64,000 bases of DNA, from NCBI RefSeq assembly GCF_051131155.1, contig NZ_CP159508.1, forward strand, positions 3,162,001 to 3,226,000, given 5' to 3'. How positions within the stretch are numbered: position 1 is the first letter of the stretch; the number at the start of each line of letters is the position of its first letter. This stretch comes from Pseudanabaena minima (GTDB lineage Bacteria; Cyanobacteriota; Cyanobacteriia; Pseudanabaenales; Pseudanabaenaceae). A model generated the notes under the pieces. That model ran no database searches and was not told where the DNA came from. It saw only the letters and a program-made list of their open reading frames with translations. Position numbers and translations under genes: made by a program. Below, piece by piece: positions 25,357 to 34,566 of the stretch.

Positions 25357-27375
25357 GCTGTAAATATATCTCAAGTTCAGATGTTCAGCCATTCTGGCAA
25401 AAATCTTGTCTTCAGTAAATGGTTTAGCGAGAAATCCATCGAACCCTTGCAAAAATAATTCTTCTTCTCTAAGATCGATTAGACTAGCGGTCAAAGCAAT
25501 AATTCGGACTTTTTGCGATGCTGGTATATTTCTCATTGATTCAATTTCCCTAATTGCCGAGGCAGCTTCTTGCCCACTGAGGATCGGCATTCTGACATCC
25601 ATCCAAATTAAATGTGGTGACCAAGACTCCCATACAGCGATCGCTTCTTCACCATTACTAACTTCACGCACCTCAAAACCCAGAGGTGACAAAATTCTGG
25701 TTAATAGTTGGCGATTCAAACGCATATCTTCAGCAATTAAGATGCGGTAAGTTGGATTTCCCTCAATACCAATCACGCGGTTGGGTAATTTATTGGGAGA
25801 ATTTAGATTAAATAAATCCAAGGATCTGACAGGAATATAAAATCTAAAAGTAGAACCTTCGCCGACCTTACTAGTTACAGACATCTGTCCACCCATGATC
25901 TTGACGTAGTTATAGCTAATGGATAAACCTAACCCTGTACCCTCCTGAGATCGCCTACCAGAATGAGTTTGAACAAAAGGCTGAAACAAAGTTAGTATTT
26001 CTGTCTCAGATATACCTGCACCAGTGTCTTCCACTTCAAAACAAAGGATGCGAGGTATTTCTGAATATTCTCCAACGATAGCTTTCACATCTTCAGGAAG
26101 GCTACGCACATCTACACGAACATGAATATGTCCTGTTTCCGTAAATTTGATCGCATTACTAATCAAGTTGATTAATATTTGGCGTAATTTACCTTCATCG
26201 GTATAAATATAGGGAGGAACATCTGGTTGAATACTGACATCGAAAGATAGGGATTTCTCTAGAGCTTTCAGAGATAACATATCTCTTGCTGTATCCACGA
26301 TATTGTATAGATAGCACTCCTTTTCACGGAGAAGTACGCTACCAGCTTCGAGTTTCGACATTTCTAATATGTCATTAATCATCGTTAGCAAGTGATTACC
26401 ACTATTGCAAATTGTTTGTAGGTCAGCTTGATGCTGCTCATTTAACTCTTGGTCATAGAGCATAAGCTGAGCGAAACCAAGAATTGCATTTAGAGGAGTT
26501 CGCAATTCATGACTCATGTTTGCTAAAAATGCGGCTTTAGAGCGACTTGCTGCCTCAGCAGCCTCTTTGGCAAGTTTAAGATCGCGAGTCCTTTCTTCAA
26601 CACGATGTTCTAAGAGGTTAGCCTGTTCTCGGAGTTTTGTTTCTGACTCACGTAGTGCAATTTCTATCTTTTTAAGCAGCGTAATATCATAGAAAGTGCT
26701 TAATAAGACTTGCTCACCTTTCAGCCATAGTGGGTGTAGGGAAGCCAGTACCCACACAGGTTCCTGATTTGCTCTACATAGACGAATCTCATAGTCACGC
26801 ACCCTTTGATTTTGCAAAAATTGCTGCTGCAAAATTTCCCATTCGGCAGGTAAGTAGTAAAGATCCTTAATTGAGCGCTTAATTAACTCATGGGATTCCC
26901 TTTGTAGCATTGTGCCAGCGCTGGTATTGGCATAGGTAATTGCCCCATCTGAGAGGCTACTTACGAGCATTGCCATACTAGTTGATTCAGCGATCGCTCT
27001 AAACTGCTCCTCACTTTGACGCATGGTCTCAACAGCGCGATTGTACTGCTCGTACTCGATCGCGTCACCATGTTCAGTAGTGGTCATCAGCATGATTTCG
27101 AGATCGCTTTTATCGCGATAGACGATCTCTAAAATTGATTGCAAGGTCGCTTGCGCCATCTTGCGTTCAATAATTTCACTTTTTAATCTTTTATTGACAT
27201 CTAGTAGTTCTGATTCAACAAGATCACCATGTTCAACTGCGGTTAACAGGGAATTTTCCAGATCGCAGTTTTCCATTTGAAGTCGGCTGACTTCCATTCG
27301 TAATTCTTTTACTTCTTGCTGGATCGTTTGCCAGTCTTTAGTGGATATTTCTTCAGAAACTTTGGGATTGTCCAT
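25348..27375 (-). CDS. PAS hybrid sensor histidine kinase with receiver domain
   Basis: A 675-residue cytoplasmic kinase. Residues 1-115 form a charged coiled coil and a PAS domain covers roughly 120-240. The transmitter follows, with H-box AFLANMSHELRTPLNA near 285, N-box ILINLISNAIKFTETG, and G-boxes EDTGAGIS and GTGLGLSISY. A C-terminal receiver (about 545-670) has RILIAEDM, phospho-acceptor WMDVRMP and the K of FLAKPF. There is no membrane segment or HPt domain, so phosphorelay partners must lie elsewhere. Signal unknown. Confidence 0.9.
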   Translation of the reverse strand: MDNPKVSEEISTKDWQTIQQEVKELRMEVSRLQMENCDLENSLLTAVEHGDLVESELLDVNKRLKSEIIERKMAQATLQSILEIVYRDKSDLEIMLMTTTEHGDAIEYEQYNRAVETMRQSEEQFRAIAESTSMAMLVSSLSDGAITYANTSAGTMLQRESHELIKRSIKDLYYLPAEWEILQQQFLQNQRVRDYEIRLCRANQEPVWVLASLHPLWLKGEQVLLSTFYDITLLKKIEIALRESETKLREQANLLEHRVEERTRDLKLAKEAAEAASRSKAAFLANMSHELRTPLNAILGFAQLMLYDQELNEQHQADLQTICNSGNHLLTMINDILEMSKLEAGSVLLREKECYLYNIVDTARDMLSLKALEKSLSFDVSIQPDVPPYIYTDEGKLRQILINLISNAIKFTETGHIHVRVDVRSLPEDVKAIVGEYSEIPRILCFEVEDTGAGISETEILTLFQPFVQTHSGRRSQEGTGLGLSISYNYVKIMGGQMSVTSKVGEGSTFRFYIPVRSLDLFNLNSPNKLPNRVIGIEGNPTYRILIAEDMRLNRQLLTRILSPLGFEVREVSNGEEAIAVWESWSPHLIWMDVRMPILSGQEAASAIREIESMRNIPASQKVRIIALTASLIDLREEELFLQGFDGFLAKPFTEDKIFARMAEHLNLRYIYSNK

Positions 27376-27568
27376 GTAGGGAAATTTTGTAAAAGCACTG
27401 GAAATTATTTAGAAGCGTCCAAAACAAGAGTGATGCAATCTAGAAAAGATTACCAATTTTAAGAGATTTACTAAACTTATTATGCGCTTTTAGAGATTCT
27501 GTCAGGTGAATCTTGTAGAAATTTTTTGAAATATTCGTCAATTATAAAATTATCAAGATAAATCACAC

Positions 27569-27615
27569 TTAAAAAGACAGGATACAGCGTAAAATGCTGC
27601 ATCCTGTCTTTTTAA
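27569..27615. terminator. Hairpin in the 27.4-28.0 kb gap
   Basis: TTAAAAAGACAGGAT pairs with ATCCTGTCTTTTTAA with an inner CAGC/GCTG. The 664-bp gap between the kinase and the DUF2949 gene is filled with repeats and shows no gene. Confidence 0.55.
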
Positions 27616-27715
27616 TACCAAAACACAAAATGGCATAGCCATTTTGTGTTTTTAAAACCCTTACTGGTTTTGGGTTTTAATTCACGAAAGTGTTGCCACT
27701 CTTTCGTGAATTGGT
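27616..27715. repeat. Interspersed repeat family C, copy 2
   Basis: A 100-bp element bounded by TACCAA and TTGGTA, with the ACACAAAATGG/CCATTTTGTGT hairpin and a terminal AATTCACGAAAG/CTTTCGTGAATT hairpin. It is very similar to 1759-1859. Confidence 0.7.
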
Positions 27716-27739
27716 ATAAGTTTAGCGTGAGTTCGATAT

Positions 27740-27834
27740 ACTCCCTTCCCACCCAATAATTAGACATTGCGGCGCGAAGCGCCGCAATGTCTAATTATTG
27801 GGTTTAATGTATATTGCTTGAGTGGGAAGGGAGT
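27740..27834. repeat. Nested double palindrome
   Basis: Outer arms ACTCCCTTCCCAC (27740-27752) and GTGGGAAGGGAGT (27822-27834) enclose a 25-bp perfect palindrome (27751-27803) with a GAA loop and GCGGCGC core. Confidence 0.7.
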
Positions 27835-27864
27835 AGCTATTAGCGGCGTACTTCGCACACTGCT

Positions 27865-27921
27865 AATGACAACAAAAATGGTAAGAATCACTTAGCGATT
27901 CTTACCATTTTTGTTGTCATT
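27865..27921. repeat. 25-bp perfect palindrome with ACTTAGC loop
   Basis: The arms begin AATGACAACAAAAATGG. The 7-base loop ACTTAGC is the same as in the terminator at 44183-44235. It ends beside a GAACTGACGTTA motif that recurs at 47639. Confidence 0.65.
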
Positions 27922-28039
27922 GAACTGACGTTAAGTTCATGTTTTAACAAAAAAATAATTTTGACGGACGTTGATAGATATGGTAAGGTGCGCTACGCTA
28001 TTAATCCAAATTGCTTAAGTAATTAGTTATCTGATCTCA

Positions 28040-28255
28040 ATGAGTTATCACTCCCAGACATATGCGATCGCTAGTCGCCAAGAAGATTTAGAGAGACACC
28101 TGCTGGAGTTGTCTGTCGTTGACCGTGAGCAGTTGGCGGTTGCCAAACGTTGGCAAGAACGCCAAGAAGGACCCTTACTGATGATTTTGTTACAGCTTAG
28201 TTTTATTGACTTGCACCAGTTTAGTGGTTTGCTTGACTGGTCTGGTCAAAGCTAA
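28040..28255 (+). CDS. DUF2949 family protein
   Basis: A 71-residue cytoplasmic protein found almost only in cyanobacteria. The pattern LERHLLELSVVDREQLAVA, then GPLLMILLQLSFIDLHQF and GLLDW, matches the DUF2949 layout as I recall it (helix, short linker, PMILWQ-type helix, final hydrophobic DW). No function is known. It has an ATG start and converges on moaD with a 21-bp gap. Confidence 0.7.
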   Translation: MSYHSQTYAIASRQEDLERHLLELSVVDREQLAVAKRWQERQEGPLLMILLQLSFIDLHQFSGLLDWSGQS

Positions 28256-28276
28256 GCATGAGAGGGTGGATCGATG

Positions 28277-28534
28277 CTATCCACCGCTCACAGGGGGGAT
28301 CAGTGCAACCTCATCACCATTTTTTAGAATTGTCTGGGGATCTGCAAAATTTAGGTTGACAGCATAACGAGTGAGCGATCGCCATTTCTCTAGATGCGGA
28401 TATTGACTCACAAGGCGATCAAATATTGTTGATACCGACGTACCCGACTCCAAATTAATTTGCAGTTCATCAGTAGCGAGTACTTCTTGAAAAATTGCAA
28501 ATAGTTTGACAGTAATTTGAATATATTCAGCCAT
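28277..28534 (-). CDS. moaD: MoaD/ThiS-family protein (molybdopterin synthase small subunit)
   Basis: A ubiquitin-fold sulfur carrier (85 aa) ending in the conserved PPVSGG tail, whose terminal glycine is thiocarboxylated. It donates sulfur for the dithiolene of molybdopterin together with MoaE. KLFAIFQEVL and GDEVALIPPVSGG are typical. It is separated from the next minus-strand gene by a hairpin. MsrP at 15939-16901 is one cofactor user in this window. Confidence 0.88.
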   Translation of the reverse strand: MAEYIQITVKLFAIFQEVLATDELQINLESGTSVSTIFDRLVSQYPHLEKWRSLTRYAVNLNFADPQTILKNGDEVALIPPVSGG

Positions 28535-28557
28535 TGGTTTGTGGGAATAGTTTTAAT

Positions 28558-28596
28558 TTAGGAAAAAAGGGTTGCTAAGCAACCCTTTTTTCCTAA
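28558..28596 (-). terminator. Terminator of phoH
   Basis: 18-bp perfect arms (TTAGGAAAAAAGGGTTGC) around TAA. The right arm includes the phoH stop codon. Confidence 0.8.
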
Positions 28597-29555
28597 TCTG
28601 CTTCTGCATTTTCATAGGCAGCGATGATGTTATGCACTAAGGGATGGCGCACTACGTCATTCTTATCGAACAGGTTAAAGGAAACGCCTTGAACGCCTTT
28701 CAAAATATTCATGGCGATGATCAAACCTGACTTTTGATGGCGGGGCAGATCGATTTGGGTGATATCACCCGTTACCACCATGCGCGATTTAAAACCCAAT
28801 CTGGTTAAAACCATCTTCATCTGCGCAGCAGTTGTATTTTGCGCCTCATCCACGATGATGAACGAGTTACTGAGAGTGCGCCCACGCATATAGGCAAGGG
28901 GTGCAACCTCAATAATGCCGCGCTCCATTAATTGCGGGACTTTTTCCGCCCCGATCATTTCGTACATTGCGTCATAGAGAGGACGTAGATAGGGATCAAT
29001 CTTTTGCTGTAAGTCTCCAGGAAGGAATCCCAGACTTTCGCCTGCTTCGACCGCAGGGCGGGTCAGGATAATCCGCTCAAATTTGTTGCTCTGTAGCGCA
29101 CTAACCGCCGCAACGGCCGCAAGATAGGTTTTTCCAGTACCTGCAGGACCAACCCCAAAAATCAGATCGTGGCTTTCCATCGCCTGTACATATTGCTGCT
29201 GACGATAGGTGCGTGGCTGCACTGAGTCTCCGCGTTTATTACGCGATATCGTCGCCCGATCGCGCCATTCTCCAGAGCGTTCCTCAGCGATCGCTTCAAG
29301 GGCGGCGCGAATATCTACAGCCGCGATCGTTTTCTCCTGTGACCACAGAGTTTTTAGAGCCTTAATCACCTGTTCCACTAGACTGATTTGCTCAGTTGTG
29401 CCATCTATTAAGAGGTCTTGTCCCCGCAACACCAGCCGTACACTCGTTAGTTCTGCAAGTGTTTTGAGATTTTCCTCCCTTGTTCCCGCCAAACTGATGG
29501 CACTACTGGGAGTTGGCAAGCTCAAAATGTACGGTTCGTCGCGGGGAGTACCCAT
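28593..29555 (-). CDS. phoH: PhoH family ATPase (YbeZ type)
   Basis: A 320-residue cytoplasmic ATPase. A short KH-like N-terminal region (SVRLVLRGQDLLIDGT) precedes the PhoH core with Walker A GPAGTGKT and Walker B FIIVDEAQNTT; ILTRPAVEAGESLGFLPG is the family signature. Its relatives are linked to ribosome/RNA quality control and usually sit near YbeY, which is not seen here. This is the second PhoH in the window and lacks the PIN domain. Its upstream neighbour is the lumenal cyclophilin gene. Confidence 0.92.
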   Translation of the reverse strand: MGTPRDEPYILSLPTPSSAISLAGTREENLKTLAELTSVRLVLRGQDLLIDGTTEQISLVEQVIKALKTLWSQEKTIAAVDIRAALEAIAEERSGEWRDRATISRNKRGDSVQPRTYRQQQYVQAMESHDLIFGVGPAGTGKTYLAAVAAVSALQSNKFERIILTRPAVEAGESLGFLPGDLQQKIDPYLRPLYDAMYEMIGAEKVPQLMERGIIEVAPLAYMRGRTLSNSFIIVDEAQNTTAAQMKMVLTRLGFKSRMVVTGDITQIDLPRHQKSGLIIAMNILKGVQGVSFNLFDKNDVVRHPLVHNIIAAYENAEAD

Positions 29556-29581
29556 TAAATTAATTTTCCTCTAGTTGTGAT

Positions 29582-29604
29582 TGTGTGGGGCAAAGCCCCA
29601 CACA
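29582..29604 (-). terminator. Terminator of the cyclophilin gene
   Basis: 10-bp arms (TGTGTGGGGC) around AAA, immediately after the stop codon. Confidence 0.65.
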
Positions 29605-30762
29605 CTAATTAGTTAAATTTTCAGCGCCACTGATGACACGGGCGGACAAAATTTTGTCACCTAGTCTTAGTTTATCTAAAGTTTCCTTACCATCGGTGAC
29701 ATAACCAAAAACAGTGTAGTTGCCATCTAGTAAATTCAGACCTGCGGGAGTTAGTTCTGATTCAAATAGGTAGATGAAAAACTGAGATGAACCCGCATTA
29801 GGATCATCATTGGGATGCGCCATCGCCACAGTCCCGAAGGCGGCAAAAGGTAGTACAGGTATTGTTCCTGATAAACCCTGTTCTTCAAAGGTTTTACCAT
29901 AGGTAGGAACCTTCTGATCGGGTAAGCGGACTTCAATGGGAACTGTGCGATATTTGCCTGTTTTGGGATCGACGTAGCCATCCGATGGTCCATCGGGATC
30001 GCCCGTCTGCAAGTAATAGTTTTCGTCTGCTCGTGTGAAAGTCAGCCCATCATAAAAGCCTTTCTGCACGAGATCCACAAATTGACCTGCATTGACTGGC
30101 GCATTATAGCCATCGACAGTAATCGTAGCATTGCCTTTTTCTGTAGATAGTTCTACTAGAGCGCGTCCCTTGAGTTGGGGGAGATTGGCATATTTCGCTG
30201 GAATTTCAAAGGGGAAGGTTTGGATAAAGTCAGCTTCTACTAGACCGACATAATCCAAGGCTTTTTCTGATAGAGCCTTGACATTGTTACGATCTTTGAT
30301 GGCGATCGCTTCTTGGAGAGGCACAAGAGCCGTTGCTAAGCTAGCCAGATGTTCAGTTACTAATCCTTGGCGATCGCTGCTAACTTCAGCAATCAACTGT
30401 GACTGATTTTGAGTCAGGGTTTGCGTGATTGTTTCAATATCTTTTTTGAGACTGCTCCAGCGTTTCAGATTGGCTTGGCGAGGCATTTGCTCCAATGTGC
30501 GTTGGACATCGCGTAGCACTTCACTATCAATTGGCAAAGCGTTTCTCAAGATAATGCGGGGATCTTTGATCGCACTTTTGGTTGGTAAGGCTGCCATACT
30601 TGGCGCGATCGCCGATATCATCGTTAAACAAGTCACAAACAAACAAGCGATCGCGAACGTCACGCCCTTAAACCACCAAGATCTCTGAACAATAAGATCG
30701 GTTTGATGATTAGTTCGATCGCTGCTTCTTTCTAAATTACGATTTAAATTAAGATTCAACAT
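29605..30762 (-). CDS. Lumenal cyclophilin-type peptidyl-prolyl isomerase (CYP38/TLP40 homologue)
   Basis: About 385 residues. After a signal segment (FAIACLFVTCLTMISAIAP then SMAAL) comes a helical bundle (residues about 60-200). A divergent cyclophilin domain follows (GQFVDLVQKGFYDGLTFTR, GTVAMAHPNDDPNAGSSQFF). This architecture matches CYP38/TLP40, which supports photosystem II assembly in the thylakoid lumen. The ATG at 30762 is preferred to the GTG at 30786. Divergent from the next kinase gene. Confidence 0.87.
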   Translation of the reverse strand: MLNLNLNRNLERSSDRTNHQTDLIVQRSWWFKGVTFAIACLFVTCLTMISAIAPSMAALPTKSAIKDPRIILRNALPIDSEVLRDVQRTLEQMPRQANLKRWSSLKKDIETITQTLTQNQSQLIAEVSSDRQGLVTEHLASLATALVPLQEAIAIKDRNNVKALSEKALDYVGLVEADFIQTFPFEIPAKYANLPQLKGRALVELSTEKGNATITVDGYNAPVNAGQFVDLVQKGFYDGLTFTRADENYYLQTGDPDGPSDGYVDPKTGKYRTVPIEVRLPDQKVPTYGKTFEEQGLSGTIPVLPFAAFGTVAMAHPNDDPNAGSSQFFIYLFESELTPAGLNLLDGNYTVFGYVTDGKETLDKLRLGDKILSARVISGAENLTN

Positions 30763-30867
30763 TGCACCCAAAACTAAATTAGCCACTTAAAAAATGCTAT
30801 TGCATTTGGTTGCACTGTTAGGCAAACTTAATCTGATTTCATGCAGTCCTATCTTTAAAAATTCATT

Positions 30868-32811
30868 ATGACGGACGCAAGTATCGATCACACAGCAGCG
30901 CATAAAACAAAGCAGGGTTCTGATGAATCAGATATATCAGCCCTCAAAAATGATCGCCTATTTAGATCGATCATGGAAAATGTTGCCGACTTAATTGCGG
31001 TGATCGATGCCCAAGGCTATCGCATTTACAATAGCCCTTCCTATCAAAGAGTTCTGGGCTATACCTCTTCAGAGTTAAAAGGGACATGGGCTTACGACAA
31101 GATTCATCCTGACGATCAAGCACAAGTGCTAGAAGCAGCCGCAGAGACCTTAAGAACAGGTGTGGGCAAGGTTTTAGAATATCGAATGCAACATAAGGAC
31201 GGCACTTGGCGGATTTTAGAATCATCGGGCAGTGTGATGCGTGATGAGCAAGGGAATGTCCAAAATATTGTGATTGTGGCTCATGACATTAGCGATCGCA
31301 AAAAGGAGCAGTGGGAACGCCGTCGTGCCGAACGAGAGCTAGAGCGATCGCGCCAAAGTTATAAAGATCTAGTCAGACGTGAGGAGATGCTCAACCGTCG
31401 CCTTGCTAGTCAGATTCGTAATTCCCTTGATCTCGATACGATCCTTGCTACTGCTGTCAATGAAATACAGGATTTGTTACTAATTGATCTGTGTAATTTC
31501 TTTTGGCATGTTCCTGATACCAATCCACCAGAATTTCAACTTGTGCATTTTGCTTCTAGTCATAACTTTCTGAATGCTGCTACTAGTTATCCCCTGTCGC
31601 GATTGCCGAAATTTGGTCAGCGCTTACTTAGCCAAGAAATTATTCGGATTCAATCAATCTATACCAATGCTGAACTAGATAACCCAAGTCGGATGCTTCT
31701 CGCCGAGAAAGGTTTTACTTCGCAGTTACTTGTACCAATCAAAACCCGATCGCAAAAATTAGGGGTGATTGTGGCGGCGCATTGTCAAGGGAGCCGCCCT
31801 TGGGATGCGGATGAAGTTGAGCTACTCCAAGCGGTTGCTAACCAATTAGCGATCGCGATTGATCAGGCTGAACTCTTTGACAGCGCCCAAGCCAATGCCG
31901 CCAATGCCCAAGCCCAAGCCCTACTAATCGAAAAAGCTCTTGCTGATTTGCAGAAAACTCAAAGTCAACTGATCCAGACCGAAAAAATGTCCAGCCTTGG
32001 TCAACTCGTCGCAGGTGTTGCCCATGAAATTAATAATCCTGTGAACTTTATCTATGGCAATCTCAATCACACCAACCGATTCGTCCAAAATTTATTAGAT
32101 GTGATCGCCCTTTATCAAAAAAATTATCCAGAGCCAATCCCTGAAATCGTCAAGTTTCTCGATGAGATCGATCTGGACTTTCTTCAAGAAGATCTGCCCA
32201 AAATGCTGACATCGATGAAAATCGGGGCTGAGCGCATTCGCCAAATCGTTTTATCCTTGCGAAATTTTTCGCGTACAGACCAAGAAGGGCTTAAACCCTT
32301 TAATATCCATGAAGGGCTTGATAGTACGCTTCTAATTTTGCAAAACCGCTTCAAAGCCTATGGCGATCGCCCCGCAATTAACTTAACGAAGCGTTATGGC
32401 AATATTCCAGTTGTTCAAGCCTATGCAGGACAGCTCAATCAAGTGTTTATGAATATTTTAAGTAATGCGATCGATGCACTTGATGAGAGTGTCACCGATC
32501 GCGATCATGCCGCAGATTCTTCTCAACATGTCGCTAGTGAAATCTCGATCATTACTGAATTTAAGCCACCCACAACTGAAAATCAGCAACCAAAAGTAAT
32601 AATCAGCATTGCCGATAATGGTCGTGGCATTCCTGAAGATATTGTCAACAAACTCTTTGATCCCTTTTTCACGACTAAGCCTGTGGGCAAAGGGACAGGA
32701 TTGGGGCTATCCATTAGCTATCAGATTGTGGTGGAGAAACATCAAGGCAGATTGCAATGCTTTTCCAAAGTTGGCAAAGGCACTGAATTTAGGATTGAAA
32801 TCCCTGTGTAA
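30868..32811 (+). CDS. PAS-GAF sensor histidine kinase
   Basis: A 647-residue soluble kinase. The PAS domain (30-145, ends VAHDISDRKKEQ) is followed by a coiled linker and a GAF domain (about 190-345; GFTSQLLVPIKTRSQKLG and AVANQLAIAIDQAELF). The HisKA region has H-box VAGVAHEINNPVNFIYG, then N-box QVFMNILSNAIDAL and G-boxes ADNGRGIP and GKGTGLGLSISY. Its kinase half closely resembles that of the HK at 36123-37208. The GAF domain lacks an obvious bilin cysteine motif. There is no adjacent response regulator. Confidence 0.9.
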   Translation: MTDASIDHTAAHKTKQGSDESDISALKNDRLFRSIMENVADLIAVIDAQGYRIYNSPSYQRVLGYTSSELKGTWAYDKIHPDDQAQVLEAAAETLRTGVGKVLEYRMQHKDGTWRILESSGSVMRDEQGNVQNIVIVAHDISDRKKEQWERRRAERELERSRQSYKDLVRREEMLNRRLASQIRNSLDLDTILATAVNEIQDLLLIDLCNFFWHVPDTNPPEFQLVHFASSHNFLNAATSYPLSRLPKFGQRLLSQEIIRIQSIYTNAELDNPSRMLLAEKGFTSQLLVPIKTRSQKLGVIVAAHCQGSRPWDADEVELLQAVANQLAIAIDQAELFDSAQANAANAQAQALLIEKALADLQKTQSQLIQTEKMSSLGQLVAGVAHEINNPVNFIYGNLNHTNRFVQNLLDVIALYQKNYPEPIPEIVKFLDEIDLDFLQEDLPKMLTSMKIGAERIRQIVLSLRNFSRTDQEGLKPFNIHEGLDSTLLILQNRFKAYGDRPAINLTKRYGNIPVVQAYAGQLNQVFMNILSNAIDALDESVTDRDHAADSSQHVASEISIITEFKPPTTENQQPKVIISIADNGRGIPEDIVNKLFDPFFTTKPVGKGTGLGLSISYQIVVEKHQGRLQCFSKVGKGTEFRIEIPV

Positions 32812-32889
32812 ATAATAGAAGTGGTGCGAAGTATACCTTCTACTGTTTAGTTTTTCGTTTATCCTAGGCACTATAGCGATCGCCTCACT

Positions 32890-34377
32890 ATGAAATCAAA
32901 CTCCCCCGACAATAACGCTTCCCCCTTGCAAAATATTTTCTCTTGGGTCAAAAACACGCCTGAACGCGCGATTAACGAGGCTTTTGAAGCAGCTGTCAAC
33001 ATCAAGAGAATTGAAGAAGAAACTTTCAAAGGCAATAAAATTGCTAATGATGGCAGCTTTGGTCGCAATGTATTTAGCGTATTTGAGATCCAGCTTCAGA
33101 AATATCTCAGAACGATCAATGCAGGGCTAAATTTTTATAGGGTAAGTGCTTCATTACCTTACTTACAGACTCAAAGCTCAAGTAATCAAGCAAATACAGC
33201 GATCGCTAAATACGCCCCCAACAATCAGGACAATGATCCCGTTGCTAATGGACAACTATCGGCAAATCAACTAGGTGGCAATAGTCGTAGATTTTCCATT
33301 TACCAGAAACTTGCGTTTATTGATTACACCCTCGAAAGATATAACCAAGCAAGTGATCAGACTATTGATGTTTCAGCAAAGCCTTCGGTTAACACGAATT
33401 CGTCGGATAATCGGCAGAACTTAGAAGAGCTTGTAGAGACTGAAACTGATGAAAAGTTTCAACTCTTTAAGAGCACGAATAAATCCAAAAAATACAGACG
33501 ACCTCCTCAGCAAGTAACATCAGTAGAAAAAAGTATTTTACCTGGGTCTTTTTTTAAAGCTTTTGATCGGGTTAAACGTAATCTTACTGGCTCATATCCA
33601 GATTATGAGAAAGATATTGTTGAGGAATTAAGGCAATCACAAAAGCGCATTACTCAGGCTTTACGGTACATCGTGATTTTAGTGATTTCGGTGATCGCCG
33701 TGCAGTTTTTATCGAAAGCAATAGTTTTTAGTCCGATGATCGATAGCTTTATTGATCCCAGCATTATGACTGTCAAGTTTAGCCCTGCGGTCGAGGAGAG
33801 AGCCTTTAATGCACTGCGATTAGCTAAAGAAAGAATTGAATTTGACTACACGATCAAGTCAATTGCGCTAGAAGAATCGCTAGAGAGAGAAGAATCTACC
33901 AACCCTAAAAAAACGGCAGCAGAACAATCCGAAGAAATTGAAGAATTAATAAGACAAGAATCGGTCAGAATTTTAAAAAGATTTAATGCTGAAAGCCTTG
34001 ATGGTGTAAAAAACTTGCTTGCTGATATCACTGCATCTTTTGTCTTTTATCTATTTTTACTCTCAGGGCGTAAAGAGTTAGAAACTATTAAAGAATTTCT
34101 TGATGAAGTTCTCTATAGTCTCAATGACAACGCTAAAGCCTTCTTGATTATTATTTCAACTGATACTTTTGTGGGTTTCCACTCTAGCGAAGGATGGGAT
34201 GCTTTGTTAACAGTTTTATTTAATCATTTTGGATTACCTGAAAATAAAATCTTGGCACAATCTTTTATCTCAACAGTTCCCGTATTTTTAGATGGATTGT
34301 TTAAATTCTGGATTTTCCAATACCTAACTCAAGCTTCACCTGCTACAGCCACAATTTATCGAGAAATGAACGAATAA
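32890..34377 (+). CDS. pcxA: Proton extrusion protein PcxA (CemA family)
   Basis: A 495-residue inner-envelope/plasma-membrane protein. The long hydrophilic N-terminal half contains IEEETFKGNKIAND. The CemA-type core has a membrane segment YIVILVISVIAVQFLSKAIV, the loop PMIDSFIDPSIMTVKFSPAVEERA, and further membrane helices around ITASFVFYLFLLSGR and the C-terminal GLFKFWIFQYL. It is required for light-induced proton extrusion and pH/CO2 homeostasis in cyanobacteria. Monocistronic, with a terminator downstream. Confidence 0.87.
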   Translation: MKSNSPDNNASPLQNIFSWVKNTPERAINEAFEAAVNIKRIEEETFKGNKIANDGSFGRNVFSVFEIQLQKYLRTINAGLNFYRVSASLPYLQTQSSSNQANTAIAKYAPNNQDNDPVANGQLSANQLGGNSRRFSIYQKLAFIDYTLERYNQASDQTIDVSAKPSVNTNSSDNRQNLEELVETETDEKFQLFKSTNKSKKYRRPPQQVTSVEKSILPGSFFKAFDRVKRNLTGSYPDYEKDIVEELRQSQKRITQALRYIVILVISVIAVQFLSKAIVFSPMIDSFIDPSIMTVKFSPAVEERAFNALRLAKERIEFDYTIKSIALEESLEREESTNPKKTAAEQSEEIEELIRQESVRILKRFNAESLDGVKNLLADITASFVFYLFLLSGRKELETIKEFLDEVLYSLNDNAKAFLIIISTDTFVGFHSSEGWDALLTVLFNHFGLPENKILAQSFISTVPVFLDGLFKFWIFQYLTQASPATATIYREMNE

Positions 34378-34407
34378 GTTTGATAATGCTTTGTGTGCAA
34401 GAAAAAA

Positions 34408-34448
34408 CAAAGATAAAAGGCGGCGCTTCGCGCCGCCTTTTATCTTTG
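34408..34448 (+). terminator. Terminator after pcxA
   Basis: 19-bp perfect arms (CAAAGATAAAAGGCGGCGC) around TTC. Confidence 0.75.
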
Positions 34449-34566
34449 AACCGAGAATTGCTGTAAGCGATCGCAAAAACAAGTTAAGATTTATGATGGC
34501 TTAGCGACCCAGCCGTTGACAGCCGTTGACTTTGTTAGTTGTGCAATAGATTTTTAAAAATTCCCT

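Noticed and set aside
27740..27834. Origin or partition site
   Set aside because: The palindromes match the dispersed hairpin class; no DnaA-box cluster or par genes are visible.
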